Position numbers and translations under genes: made by a program. Below, one piece after another: positions 7,649 to 17,335 of a DNA stretch of 64,000 nt (position 1 is its first letter; each line of letters starts with the position of its first letter). Location of the stretch: assembly GCF_044359855.1 (NCBI RefSeq), contig NZ_CP132291.1, positions 1,488,001 to 1,552,000 on the forward strand, written 5' to 3'. This stretch comes from Rummeliibacillus pycnus_A (GTDB lineage Bacteria; Bacillota; Bacilli; Bacillales_A; Planococcaceae). A model generated the notes under the pieces. That model made no database searches. It was given only the letters and a program-made list of their open reading frames with translations, and was not told the origin of the DNA.

Positions 7649-10600
7649 TCATGACGAAATAACTGTACATTTTTTTAATATAATTTGAGGCTGTCCATTT
7701 CTCATCTCTACGATCCCTTCAGCAAGCATCATTTGTTCTTCTTTTATCCATTCAACTATCGCTAAATATTCTTTTGGGAAAATAGTTACAGAGATACTCC
7801 CAGTCTCATCTTCTAATTCTACAAAACCCATTAATTCGCCTTTTTTAGTTCTTATTTGTTTAATAGAAGCTACTAGCCCTACCATTTTGACATATTGTCT
7901 ACCTGTCATATGTCGAATCTTATCTGCAGTTACTGACTCAATTTGCTGCTCTCGCTTCACTTTTTGTACCGGATGTGTAGAAATGTAGAATCCTAACACT
8001 TCCTTTTCAAATTGTAATTTAATCTTTTCTGGAATTGGACTTGCTTTAGCATGCTTCGGTTTACCAAAGAAGAACGATAGATCATCTAAAAGTTGACCCT
8101 CTTCATTTGGTCGGTACAATTCAGCATGTTTAACTGCTGCATCAATCGTTGCTAGCAACTCCGCTCGATTTCTCCCAAATTCGTCAAGGGCACCAGCTTT
8201 AACTAATGGTTCTACAGATTTACGAGTGAAATGTACAGCAGTTAAGTCTAGAGCCATATCAAATATATCCTGCCACTTCTTGTAATCTGCTTTACGAATT
8301 TCCATTACTTTGTTCAAAAAGGTTTGTGGTACACCTTTAATTGCCGAAAGTGCAAATCGAATGGCACCATTTTGGACACGGAAGGATCGCCCACTTTCAT
8401 TAATAGAAGGCGGTAAAATAGCAATGCCCTTTTGCTTTGCTTCCTGTAATATTTTATTGAACTTTTCACGGTTTCCCATGGTTGAAGTAAGCATCGCTGC
8501 ATAAAAATAAGCAGGAAAGTGAGCTTTTAAGTAAGCCATTTGATAAGAAATCATACTATATGCAACGGCATGGCTTTTTGGGAAACCATAATTCGCAAAT
8601 CGAACGATCAAATTATACACATTTACTGCAATTTGCTCAGAAAATCCATTGTCAATTGAATTTCTTACAAAATGTGCTCTTTCAGAATCAAGTACTTCTT
8701 TTTTCTTTTTACTTACAGCACGGCGCAGTATATCTGCTTCTCCCATTGTGAAGCCTGCCATACGTGAGGCAATGAGCATTATTTGTTCCTGATATACGAT
8801 GACACCATATGTTTCACCTAAAATCGGCTCTAATACAGGATGGGGCATTTCTACTTTTTCTTGACCATGCTTCCGTCTACTGTAAACAGGTATGAAATCC
8901 ATTGGACCCGGGCGATATAATGCATTTACTGCTACAATATCTTGAAAAACAGTTGGTCGTATTTCGCGCAACGCCTGTCTCATTCCATCTGATTCCAATT
9001 GAAACACACCTGTTGTATCGCCATTTTGAAGCAATTCAAATGTTTTTTGATCATGTAATGGAATTTTCTCAAATTGCAAAAATCTCTTTTGGTCATAATA
9101 AATCATCGAACGAATTCTTTCTAATATCGTTAAGTTACGTAAGCCTAAAAAGTCCATTTTCAATAAACCAATCGATTCCACTTCTTGCATTGGCCATTGT
9201 GTTAAATAAAGTCCTTCATTTCCTTTTTCAATCGGAGCAACATTTACTAACGGTTCGGGACATAAAACGACTCCAGCCGCATGGGTTGATGCATTTCGCG
9301 GTAACCCCTCTAAATTCATGGCCACTTGCATCCACTGTTGCCTAATCTCACTTGAATTAGTAAAACTTCTTAAAGTCTCTGATTGATCCACCGCTTCCTG
9401 TAATGTGATCCCAACTTTTCCAGGTATAAGTGTAGAAATGTGCGCGAGTTCTTCATTGTTAAAGCCAAATACTCTTGCAACATCACGTGCTACGGCTTTT
9501 GCTGATAATGTACCAAATGTAATAATTTGAGATGTGTAGTTTGCCCCATACTTTTCAGCTACGTAATCAATCACTTCTTGTCTTCGATAATCTGCAAAAT
9601 CGACATCAATATCTGGCATCGTAATACGTTCTGGATTTAAAAATCGTTCAAATAACAAACCATATTTCAATGGATCTACCTCGGTAATACGAAGGACATA
9701 CGCAACTAGTGAGCTCGCTGAAGAGCCACGTCCAGGACCAGTTAAAATGTGCTTTTTTCTTGCATATTGTATATAATCCGCAACGATTAGAAAGTAATCA
9801 GCATAGCCCATATTCGTAATAACATCTAATTCATAGGCCAATCTATCATGATATTCTGCTCCTGCATTGGGAATACGATCTTGTAATCCTTTTAAACAGT
9901 TTTTTTGCAAAATCCCAGCTGCTGTTTCGCCTTCTGGCAAAGGAAATTTTGGCATATAAAAACGGTCGTAGTCTAGCTCCACTTGACAAGATAATAGAAT
10001 TTCCTCTGTTGCTTGCAACCATTCAGGGTGGTCATCAAACCATTCTTTGTAATTTTGTCGAGTAGGTAAAAACTGTTTACTTTCTCTTAAAGTAAGCTTT
10101 TCTTGATCTGCCATTTTAACTCCAGTTGAAATAGCCTTAGCAACTTCAAAAGTAAAGGCATGTTCTTCCTTAGCAAAAGTACTTAAATGAGTCGCACAAA
10201 TTTTAATAGAGTGTTCACTACAAAATGTAACAACACTCTCTTCCGTATGACTTCTGATTCCTCCTGGTCGGTCGATTCCAATCACTAAATGCTCAACACC
10301 AAAGATATTCATAAGTTTTTCTATTGCTTGAAATGGAGCTTCTTGTTGCCAAGTATCACTCGTTACTGGCACTAAAGTGATACAGCCTTTATGATAACCT
10401 TCTAACCAGCGGAGAGGCAGCGTTTCACTATCTCGTAAAGAAATAGACGAGGTAATTTTCAATAGATTATGATAGCCATCCATATTTTTTGCATATAACA
10501 CTACTGGTCTAATATCCTCTGTAGAGAATTCTACTTGTACTGTTAAACCGATTACAGGATGAATCGCTGTTTTTTTCAGAGCATGCCAAAAAGGCAGTAG

Positions 10601-10741
10601 CCCATAAAATTTTGAATTCGTAATGGCTACAGCCTTCGCATTTTCTTGTTGAAGGAAGGAAATGAGCTCACCTATGCGAATTGTACTTTTTAGCATGTCC
10701 GCAGCTGTTACAATTTGTGAGTATACGGGGTGCAACATCAT
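7649..10741 (-). CDS. dnaE: DNA polymerase III subunit alpha, DnaE type
   Basis: The DnaE replicase, which in Firmicutes extends RNA primers on the lagging strand before handing over to PolC. Order: degenerate PHP domain (residues 1-280), palm with GPGRGSSASSL (near 340) and the catalytic PDIDVDF aspartates (near 375), fingers with the RASTHAAG-like ASTHAAGVVL, a helix-hairpin-helix region and an OB fold (about 930-1030). The PHP metal motifs are lost: the usual HLHVHS is LHPVYS and the usual TDH is TNS, so no PHP exonuclease activity is expected. At 1030 residues it ends right after the OB fold, shorter than the about 1115 residues I recall for B. subtilis. It lies 15 nt behind nrnA, with which it is probably co-transcribed. 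Confidence 0.95.
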   Translation of the reverse strand: MMLHPVYSQIVTAADMLKSTIRIGELISFLQQENAKAVAITNSKFYGLLPFWHALKKTAIHPVIGLTVQVEFSTEDIRPVVLYAKNMDGYHNLLKITSSISLRDSETLPLRWLEGYHKGCITLVPVTSDTWQQEAPFQAIEKLMNIFGVEHLVIGIDRPGGIRSHTEESVVTFCSEHSIKICATHLSTFAKEEHAFTFEVAKAISTGVKMADQEKLTLRESKQFLPTRQNYKEWFDDHPEWLQATEEILLSCQVELDYDRFYMPKFPLPEGETAAGILQKNCLKGLQDRIPNAGAEYHDRLAYELDVITNMGYADYFLIVADYIQYARKKHILTGPGRGSSASSLVAYVLRITEVDPLKYGLLFERFLNPERITMPDIDVDFADYRRQEVIDYVAEKYGANYTSQIITFGTLSAKAVARDVARVFGFNNEELAHISTLIPGKVGITLQEAVDQSETLRSFTNSSEIRQQWMQVAMNLEGLPRNASTHAAGVVLCPEPLVNVAPIEKGNEGLYLTQWPMQEVESIGLLKMDFLGLRNLTILERIRSMIYYDQKRFLQFEKIPLHDQKTFELLQNGDTTGVFQLESDGMRQALREIRPTVFQDIVAVNALYRPGPMDFIPVYSRRKHGQEKVEMPHPVLEPILGETYGVIVYQEQIMLIASRMAGFTMGEADILRRAVSKKKKEVLDSERAHFVRNSIDNGFSEQIAVNVYNLIVRFANYGFPKSHAVAYSMISYQMAYLKAHFPAYFYAAMLTSTMGNREKFNKILQEAKQKGIAILPPSINESGRSFRVQNGAIRFALSAIKGVPQTFLNKVMEIRKADYKKWQDIFDMALDLTAVHFTRKSVEPLVKAGALDEFGRNRAELLATIDAAVKHAELYRPNEEGQLLDDLSFFFGKPKHAKASPIPEKIKLQFEKEVLGFYISTHPVQKVKREQQIESVTADKIRHMTGRQYVKMVGLVASIKQIRTKKGELMGFVELEDETGSISVTIFPKEYLAIVEWIKEEQMMLAEGIVEMRNGQPQIILKKCTVISS

Positions 10742-10756
10742 CGCTTCCTTTCTTTT

Positions 10757-11698
10757 CTACGCTTCTTTACAAAGCGCTTGTATTTTACCAATCAATTCTT
10801 CTGCTTCAGCCCAATCAAAAATTTTAGCGCCTGAAGCCATTGGGTGACCACCACCACGATATTGTTTTGCCAAAGTATTAATCACTGGTCCTTTAGAACG
10901 TAAACGAACGCGGATTTGATCTTCTTCCTCTACGAACATAGCCCAAGCTTTAATCCCTTTAACATCTCCAAGTGATCCTACTAAAGCTGAAGTATCACTC
11001 GCTGTAACACCAAATTCTTCTAAAATATTGATAGGTAATTTAATAAAAGCTGCTCCATTTTCATCAATAGAGAAATTTTGATAAATGTAACCTTGTAAAT
11101 GTAATAGAGAACGGTCTAGCTCATACATGCTATTGAATAGTGCTGTACGATCAAAATCATACTGAATAAGCTCTCCTACTACATTGAATGTAGTTTCAGT
11201 TGTACTTGGATAGATAAAACGACCTGTATCACCAACAATACCTGCAAATAGTAATCTTGCAGCTGTCGTATCCATTTTCCATCCGGCTGTTTCTTGACCT
11301 TCTTTAAATAATTCGTAAATCATTTCACTACATGAACTTGCAGCTGTATTTATCCATAATAAATCACCATAAGCATCATCATTTGGATGATGATCTATTT
11401 TGATCAAAAATTTACCCTTGTTATATCGTTGATCGTCTACTCGCTCTGTATTTGCTGTATCCGTACAAATAACCAATGCATTTTCAAAAACATCATCAGC
11501 AATACTTTCAGGGTGACCTAAATAGTCAAATGCTAAGTCATGCTCACCAACTGCATAAATCTTTTTTTCTGGATAAGTTGTTTTTAAAATTGCTTGCAAT
11601 CCCAATTGTGAACCGTAAGCATCAGGGTCTGGACGCACATGGCGATGTAAGATAATCGTATCGTATGTTGCAATCGTTTCAATAATATCTTTTTTCAA
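10757..11698 (-). CDS. nrnA: Bifunctional oligoribonuclease / pAp phosphatase NrnA
   Basis: A DHH/DHHA1 phosphoesterase (313 residues; B. subtilis YtqI) that degrades nanoRNAs and dephosphorylates 3'-phosphoadenosine 5'-phosphate. Visible motifs: HRHVRPDPDAYGS near residue 17, TDTANTERVDD, the IDHHPND signature and the C-terminal GGGHPMASGA of the DHHA1 substrate domain. ATG 11698 follows a GGAGGG site. In B. subtilis, ytrH and ytrI separate it from dnaE (from memory); here the two genes are adjacent. Confidence 0.95.
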   Translation of the reverse strand: MKKDIIETIATYDTIILHRHVRPDPDAYGSQLGLQAILKTTYPEKKIYAVGEHDLAFDYLGHPESIADDVFENALVICTDTANTERVDDQRYNKGKFLIKIDHHPNDDAYGDLLWINTAASSCSEMIYELFKEGQETAGWKMDTTAARLLFAGIVGDTGRFIYPSTTETTFNVVGELIQYDFDRTALFNSMYELDRSLLHLQGYIYQNFSIDENGAAFIKLPINILEEFGVTASDTSALVGSLGDVKGIKAWAMFVEEEDQIRVRLRSKGPVINTLAKQYRGGGHPMASGAKIFDWAEAEELIGKIQALCKEA

Positions 11699-11818
11699 GA
11701 AAAACCCTCCAATGATTCGTTTATTCTTATTAACAGTAATGTCTCCTTACTTTTCGACTATCTTTTTTTTACCAATTTCGTTAAAATAAAGACAGATTTG
11801 CTTTTTAGGAGGAACACC

Positions 11819-12136
11819 ATGAGTGATATCTTAAATATTATTTTAGCATTTTTTATAGTTATTACATTTGTGTTTTACTTATATTTTAAAACCAAACAAT
11901 TCCGCACAAACTTACCGATTCGTAAAAAATGGTATGCTAACCGTGCAGGCATTGCACTTGGTATCCTTTTAATCCTGTTCGGAATTAACCAGATTATTTT
12001 ATATCATACTGTTCTTACATATGTAGTTTGCGCTATCATGATTGTATTTGGGGTATTTGCTTGTATCAATTATAATAAACGCGTTCGCCACTATGGTCAG
12101 TATATTACAGAAGAAGAAGAATTGAACAAAAAGTGA
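11819..12136 (+). CDS. ytpI: YtpI-like small membrane protein
   Basis: A 105-residue protein with three predicted membrane segments (residues about 4-22, 40-62 and 66-85) and an acidic C-terminus (EEEELNKK). ATG 11819 follows AGGAGGAA; the frame runs upstream to 11798 but the site selects 11819. The location between nrnA and ytoI matches B. subtilis ytpI. Function unknown. Confidence 0.82.
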   Translation: MSDILNIILAFFIVITFVFYLYFKTKQFRTNLPIRKKWYANRAGIALGILLILFGINQIILYHTVLTYVVCAIMIVFGVFACINYNKRVRHYGQYITEEEELNKK

Positions 12137-12163
12137 TGCACAATATTGTGCATCACTTTTTTA
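12128..12163. terminator. Bidirectional terminator between ytpI and ytoI
   Basis: A nearly perfect palindrome of 17 bp per arm (AAAAAGTGATGCACAAT and its complement, 12128-12161), with A-runs at one end and T-runs at the other. It serves ytpI and, on the other strand, the convergent ytoI. Confidence 0.85.
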
Positions 12164-12183
12164 GTGTTTGCATGTATTGCCTA

Positions 12184-13494
12184 TTAACGTTCTAGTAATT
12201 GGAATGTAGCCATCGCTTTCCCCACTAACATATCTTCACTAAATACTTCAAAGTCCATTTTGGCGAACTTACGACTCATATCTAGTATTCGTGGTTTTAC
12301 TGTTACTAAAGTTTCCATTTGAATCGGTTTGATAAAGTAAATGGACATATTCTCCAAAACACTTTCGCCGCGTTTTACTTTTTTCAATGTGAAGGAACCT
12401 GATTCGACTACTAGAGTCGTGAATGCCCCATATGAAATAGCACCAAATTGATTCGTCATTTGAGGTGTTACAGAGAAGTTAACAAGGATTTCTTCTTCTG
12501 ATAAATTCATTGACATTTCATTTTTCACTAAATCATCAATTGTTTCACCATGTTGTGGTTGTCTTTGGGCCATCTGCAATGCTTTAAGTACATCTTGACG
12601 ACTAACAACTCCTTGAAGTATTCCATGGTCATTTGCAACAGGTAATAGATCAATACCTTCCCAAATCATTCGGTGACCTGCTGTTGCAACACTTGTTTTC
12701 ATTGTTACAGTAATTGGATTTCGTGTCATCAATCGGTCAATTTGATCGCTATCGTTTTTTCCAATTAAGTCACGTGAAGTGACAATCCCAACAATTTTCC
12801 CGTGTTTATCAACTACTGGGTAACCACCATGTGTAGTTTCAGAATTGAGCAAGTTATAATCTTTGACTGTGTCCGTTGATTTTAAATAAGATGTGTTTTT
12901 AATTGGAATCACTATATCTTCTATTAACAAGATTTCTTTTTTAATCAATTGGTCATAAATAGCGCGGTTAATCATCGTTGCAACTGTAAACGTATCATAA
13001 CTTGTCGAAATAATAGGGAGCTCTAATTTGTCCGCTAATTTCTTTGTTTCTTCTGTTGTATCGAAACCACCAGTAATTAGTACGGCAGCTCCTTCTTTAA
13101 GTGCATATTCATGTGTACGTTCGCGATTTCCAACGATTAATAGACTACCTGCATCGGTATAGCGCATCATATCTTCAAGCTTCATTGCTCCAATAACAAA
13201 TTTCGTCAATGTTTTATGAAGACCGCCTTTACCACCTAATACTTGACCATCAACTATATTAACAATTTCTGCAAATGTAAGTCGTTCAATATTTTCTTTC
13301 TTCTTCTTTTCAATACGAATAGTACCTACGCGTTCAATAGTACTAACTAAACGTCTTGTTTCAGCTTCTTTAATCGCACGATAAGCTGTTCCTTCACTAA
13401 CAGACATTTCTTTTGCAATTTGACGCACTGAAATTTTGTCCCCTACTGGTAATGATTCAATAAATTGAAGAATTTTTTCATGTTTTGTAGCCAA
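12184..13494 (-). CDS. ytoI: HTH-DRTGG-CBS-hotdog protein YtoI
   Basis: A 436-residue multidomain protein: an N-terminal helix-turn-helix (about residues 1-60, VRQIAKEMSVSEGTAYRAIKEAE), a DRTGG domain (about 75-180), two CBS domains (about 190-310, including GIVTSRDLIG and GVVSRQDVL) and a C-terminal hotdog thioesterase-like fold (about 320-436). CBS pairs usually bind adenine nucleotides. The combination suggests an adenylate- or acyl-CoA-sensing regulator, but no function is established to my knowledge. The arrangement matches YtoI of B. subtilis in the same location. Confidence 0.88.
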   Translation of the reverse strand: MATKHEKILQFIESLPVGDKISVRQIAKEMSVSEGTAYRAIKEAETRRLVSTIERVGTIRIEKKKKENIERLTFAEIVNIVDGQVLGGKGGLHKTLTKFVIGAMKLEDMMRYTDAGSLLIVGNRERTHEYALKEGAAVLITGGFDTTEETKKLADKLELPIISTSYDTFTVATMINRAIYDQLIKKEILLIEDIVIPIKNTSYLKSTDTVKDYNLLNSETTHGGYPVVDKHGKIVGIVTSRDLIGKNDSDQIDRLMTRNPITVTMKTSVATAGHRMIWEGIDLLPVANDHGILQGVVSRQDVLKALQMAQRQPQHGETIDDLVKNEMSMNLSEEEILVNFSVTPQMTNQFGAISYGAFTTLVVESGSFTLKKVKRGESVLENMSIYFIKPIQMETLVTVKPRILDMSRKFAKMDFEVFSEDMLVGKAMATFQLLER

Positions 13495-13599
13495 AAAATC
13501 ACCTATTTCCCAACATCATTCTGGCTTAAGTGTAACATATTTCATCCATTTTCTTTAGTATTTTGACATTGCAAATAAAAATTCTTGCAACTATTTCAA

Positions 13600-14280
13600 T
13601 TAAATGTAAAATTTATCTCCCGGGTTCATCACACGAACAGAAGTTGTTGAGACCATTTCAGCAAATTCTTGTGGGTCTTGTTCAATAGCAGGGAATGTAT
13701 TGTAATGGATTGGCACAATTTCTTTCGGCTTCAAAAGTTGCGCTGCTCTAGTTGCATCTTCTAAACCCATTGTAAAGTTATCTCCTATTGGTAGGAATGC
13801 TACATCAATTGGATGATTTTCCCCTATTAGTTTCATATCGCTAAATAGTGCCGTATCTCCAGCGTGATAAATGGTTTTACCTTCTACAAATAGTAATATC
13901 CCTGAAGGCATACCTGTATAAATAATTTGTTGGTCATCAGTAATATAAGATGAACCGTGAAAAGCTTGTGTTAGTTTTACTTTACCAAAGTCAAATTGAT
14001 GTGCACCGCCAATATGCATTGGATGCGTTTCAATACCTTGCCAAGAAAGGTATACGGCTAATTCATTAGGTGCTACAACGAGCGCTCCAGATTGTTTAGC
14101 AATTTCCACAGTATCTCCAACATGATCGTTATGACCATGTGTCAACAAAATAACATCCGGTTTTTGCTCATCAACTTTTAAATCTGTCAGACTATTACCT
14201 GTAATAAAGGGATCAAACAAAATCGTATAACCATCCGTTTCAACTTTTACAATTGAGTGCCCATGATAAGAAATTTGCAT
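13600..14280 (-). CDS. ytkL: Metal-dependent hydrolase, UPF0173 family (YtkL)
   Basis: A 226-residue metallo-beta-lactamase-fold protein. The zinc motif LTHGHNDHVGD appears near residues 45-55 and further ligands in YHAGDTALF and PIHYNTFP. Family members act as general metal-dependent hydrolases; the substrate is unknown. Gene position next to ytoI agrees with ytkL in B. subtilis. ATG 14280 follows a GGATGAG site. Confidence 0.9.
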   Translation of the reverse strand: MQISYHGHSIVKVETDGYTILFDPFITGNSLTDLKVDEQKPDVILLTHGHNDHVGDTVEIAKQSGALVVAPNELAVYLSWQGIETHPMHIGGAHQFDFGKVKLTQAFHGSSYITDDQQIIYTGMPSGILLFVEGKTIYHAGDTALFSDMKLIGENHPIDVAFLPIGDNFTMGLEDATRAAQLLKPKEIVPIHYNTFPAIEQDPQEFAEMVSTTSVRVMNPGDKFYI

Positions 14281-14439
14281 GTTGTACTCATCCTTTCAAT
14301 ATATCGTTTCATCATTTCTATTCGTTATTGTTACTTATTTTCCTCTTTTTTGATAGACTATAGTTGAAAAGAGTTACTTAAATGAAAGATTTATTTATTA
14401 TCATTATTCAATAGCTCTGAATTTCTAAGGAGGATACTC

Positions 14440-15537
14440 ATGAACAAAGTACAATTAATCCAAAACTATTTACAAGAAAAAGATATCGATGCTGCATTCA
14501 TTACAACACCTGATAATGTGTTCTATCTTTCAGGTTTCAACAGTGATCCTCATGAGCGTCTACTTGGCGTAATGGTATTTAAAGAGGCAGAACCTTTTAT
14601 GATTTGCCCTAAAATGGAAGTTCCTGATGCAAAAGCTGCAGGCTGGTCGTTCGAAACAGTAGGACATGAAGATACTGAAAATGCATGGGAAATTTTCCAC
14701 AACACTGCAAAATCTCGTGGTGTTCAATTAAACACAATTGCAATTGAAAAAACTCACTTAACTGTTGAACGTTTAGAAGCACTGCAAGGCTTTTACCCAA
14801 CTACAAAATTGGTTGGCCTAGACGAACAATTAAATAATATGCGTTTAGTAAAATCTGAAGATGAATTAGAGAAATTACGTGAAGCAGCTAGATTAGCTGA
14901 CTATGCTATTGAAGTTGGTTGTAACGAATTAGCAGAAGGTAAAACTGAAATTGAAGTATTATCTGCTATCGAATCTGCAATGAAAGAAAAAGGCGTTTAC
15001 ATGTCATTCGACACAATTGTCCTAACTGGATTAAATGCCGCTTCACCACACGGTACTCCAGGAACTCAAAAAATTCAAAAAGGCGATTTAGTACTATTCG
15101 ATCTAGGCGTTGTTTACGAAGGTTATTGCTCAGATATTACTCGTACAGTAGCATTTGGTGAACCTTCTGAAGCGCAAAAAGCTATTTACGAAGCTGTAAA
15201 AAATGCCAATGAATCTGCTATTGCAACAGTAAAACCAGGTGTACGCGCTATGGATTTAGATAAAGTTGCTCGCGATGTCATCAGTGAAGCTGGCTACGGC
15301 GAATACTTCACTCACCGTCTGGGTCATGGTCTTGGAATCTCAGTACATGAATTCCCATCTGTACATGGTGCTAACGAGATTGCAATGAAAGAAGGCATGG
15401 TCTTCACTATCGAACCAGGTATCTACAAGCACGACACTGCCGGCGTACGCATAGAAGACGATGTTTATGTGACTGCTTCAGGCGTAGAAGTACTAACAAG
15501 CTTCCCTAAGGAACTACAAATTATCGAACCAAAATAA
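14440..15537 (+). CDS. M24 family Xaa-Pro dipeptidase/aminopeptidase
   Basis: A 365-residue cytosolic aminopeptidase P-like enzyme. The N-terminal creatinase domain (about residues 1-125) precedes a pita-bread catalytic domain with all five metal ligands: Asp in LFDLGVV, Asp in YCSDITRT, His in HRLGHGLG, Glu in TIEPGIY and Glu in VRIEDDV. It cleaves N-terminal Xaa-Pro bonds. ATG 14440 follows AAGGAGG. It is closest in type to B. subtilis YkvY/YqhT-class peptidases; the exact orthologue is unclear, so no symbol is given. Confidence 0.9.
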   Translation: MNKVQLIQNYLQEKDIDAAFITTPDNVFYLSGFNSDPHERLLGVMVFKEAEPFMICPKMEVPDAKAAGWSFETVGHEDTENAWEIFHNTAKSRGVQLNTIAIEKTHLTVERLEALQGFYPTTKLVGLDEQLNNMRLVKSEDELEKLREAARLADYAIEVGCNELAEGKTEIEVLSAIESAMKEKGVYMSFDTIVLTGLNAASPHGTPGTQKIQKGDLVLFDLGVVYEGYCSDITRTVAFGEPSEAQKAIYEAVKNANESAIATVKPGVRAMDLDKVARDVISEAGYGEYFTHRLGHGLGISVHEFPSVHGANEIAMKEGMVFTIEPGIYKHDTAGVRIEDDVYVTASGVEVLTSFPKELQIIEPK

Positions 15538-15551
15538 GTAGATTAGTATAT

Positions 15552-15587
15552 ACCCCTAACCATATAGATTGGTTGGGGGTTTTTATT
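15552..15587 (+). terminator. Terminator of the M24 peptidase gene
   Basis: ACCCCTAACC (15552-15561) pairs with GGTTGGGGGT (15571-15580) with one G-U pair; TTTTTATTTAT follows. Confidence 0.85.
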
Positions 15588-15860
15588 TATTGGTGCTTCA
15601 TAATTTGAATGTATAGATATAGATTTTATCTATCCATTGCATCTGCAACATAAACGAATAAGGAAAACCTTCCGTCATTTGTAAAATCTAAGGATATTAA
15701 AAGCATCAAACGTTAATAGAATATTAAAAGTAGAGTGTAGTTGGTGAGAGAACGCGAGTAAATCATCCAAAAATATGAGTAAAAAGGCTCGAAACGAGAG
15801 CAAATAAAAACTCTGTTACCTTTCAAATGATTCTGCTAGTTTTTAACTAAAAGGCATAAA
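15588..15860. other. Non-coding gap with a degenerate 21-bp-period repeat
   Basis: No supported gene. At 15754-15816 there are three imperfect 21-bp units beginning GCGAGTAAA, ATGAGTAAA and GAGAGCAAA. This looks like the decayed remnant of a repeat-containing sequence. The rest is AT-rich with no clear signal. Confidence 0.5.
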
Positions 15861-15888
15861 AATAGACCTCTCAAAATTTGAGAGGCCT
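15855..15888 (-). terminator. Terminator of ald
   Basis: CCTCTC (15867-15872) pairs with GAGAGG (15880-15885), extended by AGG/CCT-like flanks. The minus strand continues into ATTTTTATG. It lies about 40 nt after the ald stop. Confidence 0.75.
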
Positions 15889-15921
15889 ACAAAATCAGTT
15901 TTTTCTCTAGCTATCTGCTGA

Positions 15922-17034
15922 CTATAAAAGACTATCTGCTGATACGTATGGATAATCCAATGCTTCTGCTACAGCTTCGAATGTAACATTTCCTTCTAAC
16001 GTATTTAGGCCTTTTTTCAAAGCTTCATTAGTTAAGCATGCTCTTCTATATCCTTTATTCGCAATTTCTACTGCGTATGGTACTGTATTATTTGTTAATG
16101 CGATTGTTGATGTACGAGGTACAGCACCTGGCATATTTGCAACTGCATAGTGGACAACACCATGTTTGATATAGGTCGGATCATCGTGAGTTGTAATACG
16201 ATCAGAAGTTTCAAAAATACCACCTTGATCGATTGCAATATCTACAACTACAGAGCCTGGAGACATTGATTTAATCATTTCTTCAGTAACTAATTTTGGT
16301 GCTTTTGCTCCTGGAATTAACACTGCACCAATCACTAAATCAGAGTGTTTCACTGATTCAGCGATATTATATGGATTGGACATTAATGTTTGTACATCAT
16401 TGCCAAATTGATCATCTAATTGACGTAAACGTTCATTGCTTAAATCAATAATTGTAACTTCAGCACCCATGCCAATTGCAACTTTTGCTGCATTAGCACC
16501 TGCCATGCCACCACCGATAATTGTTACCTTAGCACGTGGCACCCCTGACACGCCACCAAGTAAAATTCCTTTACCGCCTTCTTGTCTTTCTAAATATTGT
16601 GCACCAATCTGTGTAGACATACGACCTGCTACTTCACTCATTGGTGTTAATAATGGTAATGAACGGTTTGGTAATTGTACTGTTTCATAAGCAATTGCTA
16701 CTACTTTTTTATCCAGCAGAGCTTGAGTTAATTCAGGCTCAGGAGCTAAATGTAAATAAGTGAATAGAATTTGTCCTTCGTAAAAATAATCAAACTCTGA
16801 AGAAATTGGTTCTTTCACTTTCATCACCATTTCTTGTTGCCAAGCTTCACCTGCTGTTGCAACAATTTGAGCACCTGAAGCTTTGTAATCTTCATCTGTA
16901 AAGCCCGAACCAAGACCAGCACCTGTCTCAATAAATACTTCGTGCCCAAACACTGTTAGGCTCACTACACCGGCTGGCGTCATCGCTACACGATTTTCGT
17001 TGTTTTTAATCTCCTTTGGAACACCGATCTTCAT
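15922..17034 (-). CDS. ald: Alanine dehydrogenase
   Basis: NAD-dependent oxidative deamination of L-alanine to pyruvate and ammonia, important for alanine use and sporulation in Bacillus. The 370 residues begin MKIGVPKEIKNNENRVAMTP, contain the substrate/catalytic region with HLAPEPELT and AYETVQ, and a Rossmann fold with IIGGGMAGANAAKVA (about residues 172-186). ATG 17034 follows AGGAGGATG. It stands alone between terminators. Confidence 0.96.
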   Translation of the reverse strand: MKIGVPKEIKNNENRVAMTPAGVVSLTVFGHEVFIETGAGLGSGFTDEDYKASGAQIVATAGEAWQQEMVMKVKEPISSEFDYFYEGQILFTYLHLAPEPELTQALLDKKVVAIAYETVQLPNRSLPLLTPMSEVAGRMSTQIGAQYLERQEGGKGILLGGVSGVPRAKVTIIGGGMAGANAAKVAIGMGAEVTIIDLSNERLRQLDDQFGNDVQTLMSNPYNIAESVKHSDLVIGAVLIPGAKAPKLVTEEMIKSMSPGSVVVDIAIDQGGIFETSDRITTHDDPTYIKHGVVHYAVANMPGAVPRTSTIALTNNTVPYAVEIANKGYRRACLTNEALKKGLNTLEGNVTFEAVAEALDYPYVSADSLL

Positions 17035-17299
17035 ACCCCATCCTCCTAATTATAAAAAAGTAATTGTTTGATTTTTATGTATATATTTACACTTTACATA
17101 AAAACAAGTCCATTGTATCAGATTTTGAAATGTTTTTGTTAACTATTTAGAAAATTATATTTTTTTAGATAACACTATTAAAATGATGGAAATTATTTTA
17201 GCTAAATTATGTACGCAAACCCTCTATTTTATTAGTCTTATAGACTTTTTTACAAATTTTCAAACATGGAAGTAAAGGGATTTTTTTATAAATAAAAAA

Positions 17300-17308
17300 T
17301 GTTATAAT
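17300..17308 (+). promoter_or_regulatory. Extended -10 promoter of the universal stress protein gene
   Basis: TGTTATAAT matches the extended -10 pattern TGNTATAAT 28 nt before the start codon. No good -35 is seen at 17-nt spacing and no sigma-B-like GTTT/GGGTAT pair was found. The remainder of the 17035-17299 gap is AT-rich without a clear feature. Confidence 0.5.
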
Positions 17309-17335
17309 AGAGATATAAAAAAGGAGGAATCTATT

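Noticed and set aside
8902..9345. 147-residue plus-strand frame opposite dnaE
   Set aside because: Antisense of a clear polymerase gene with no supporting ribosome-binding site.
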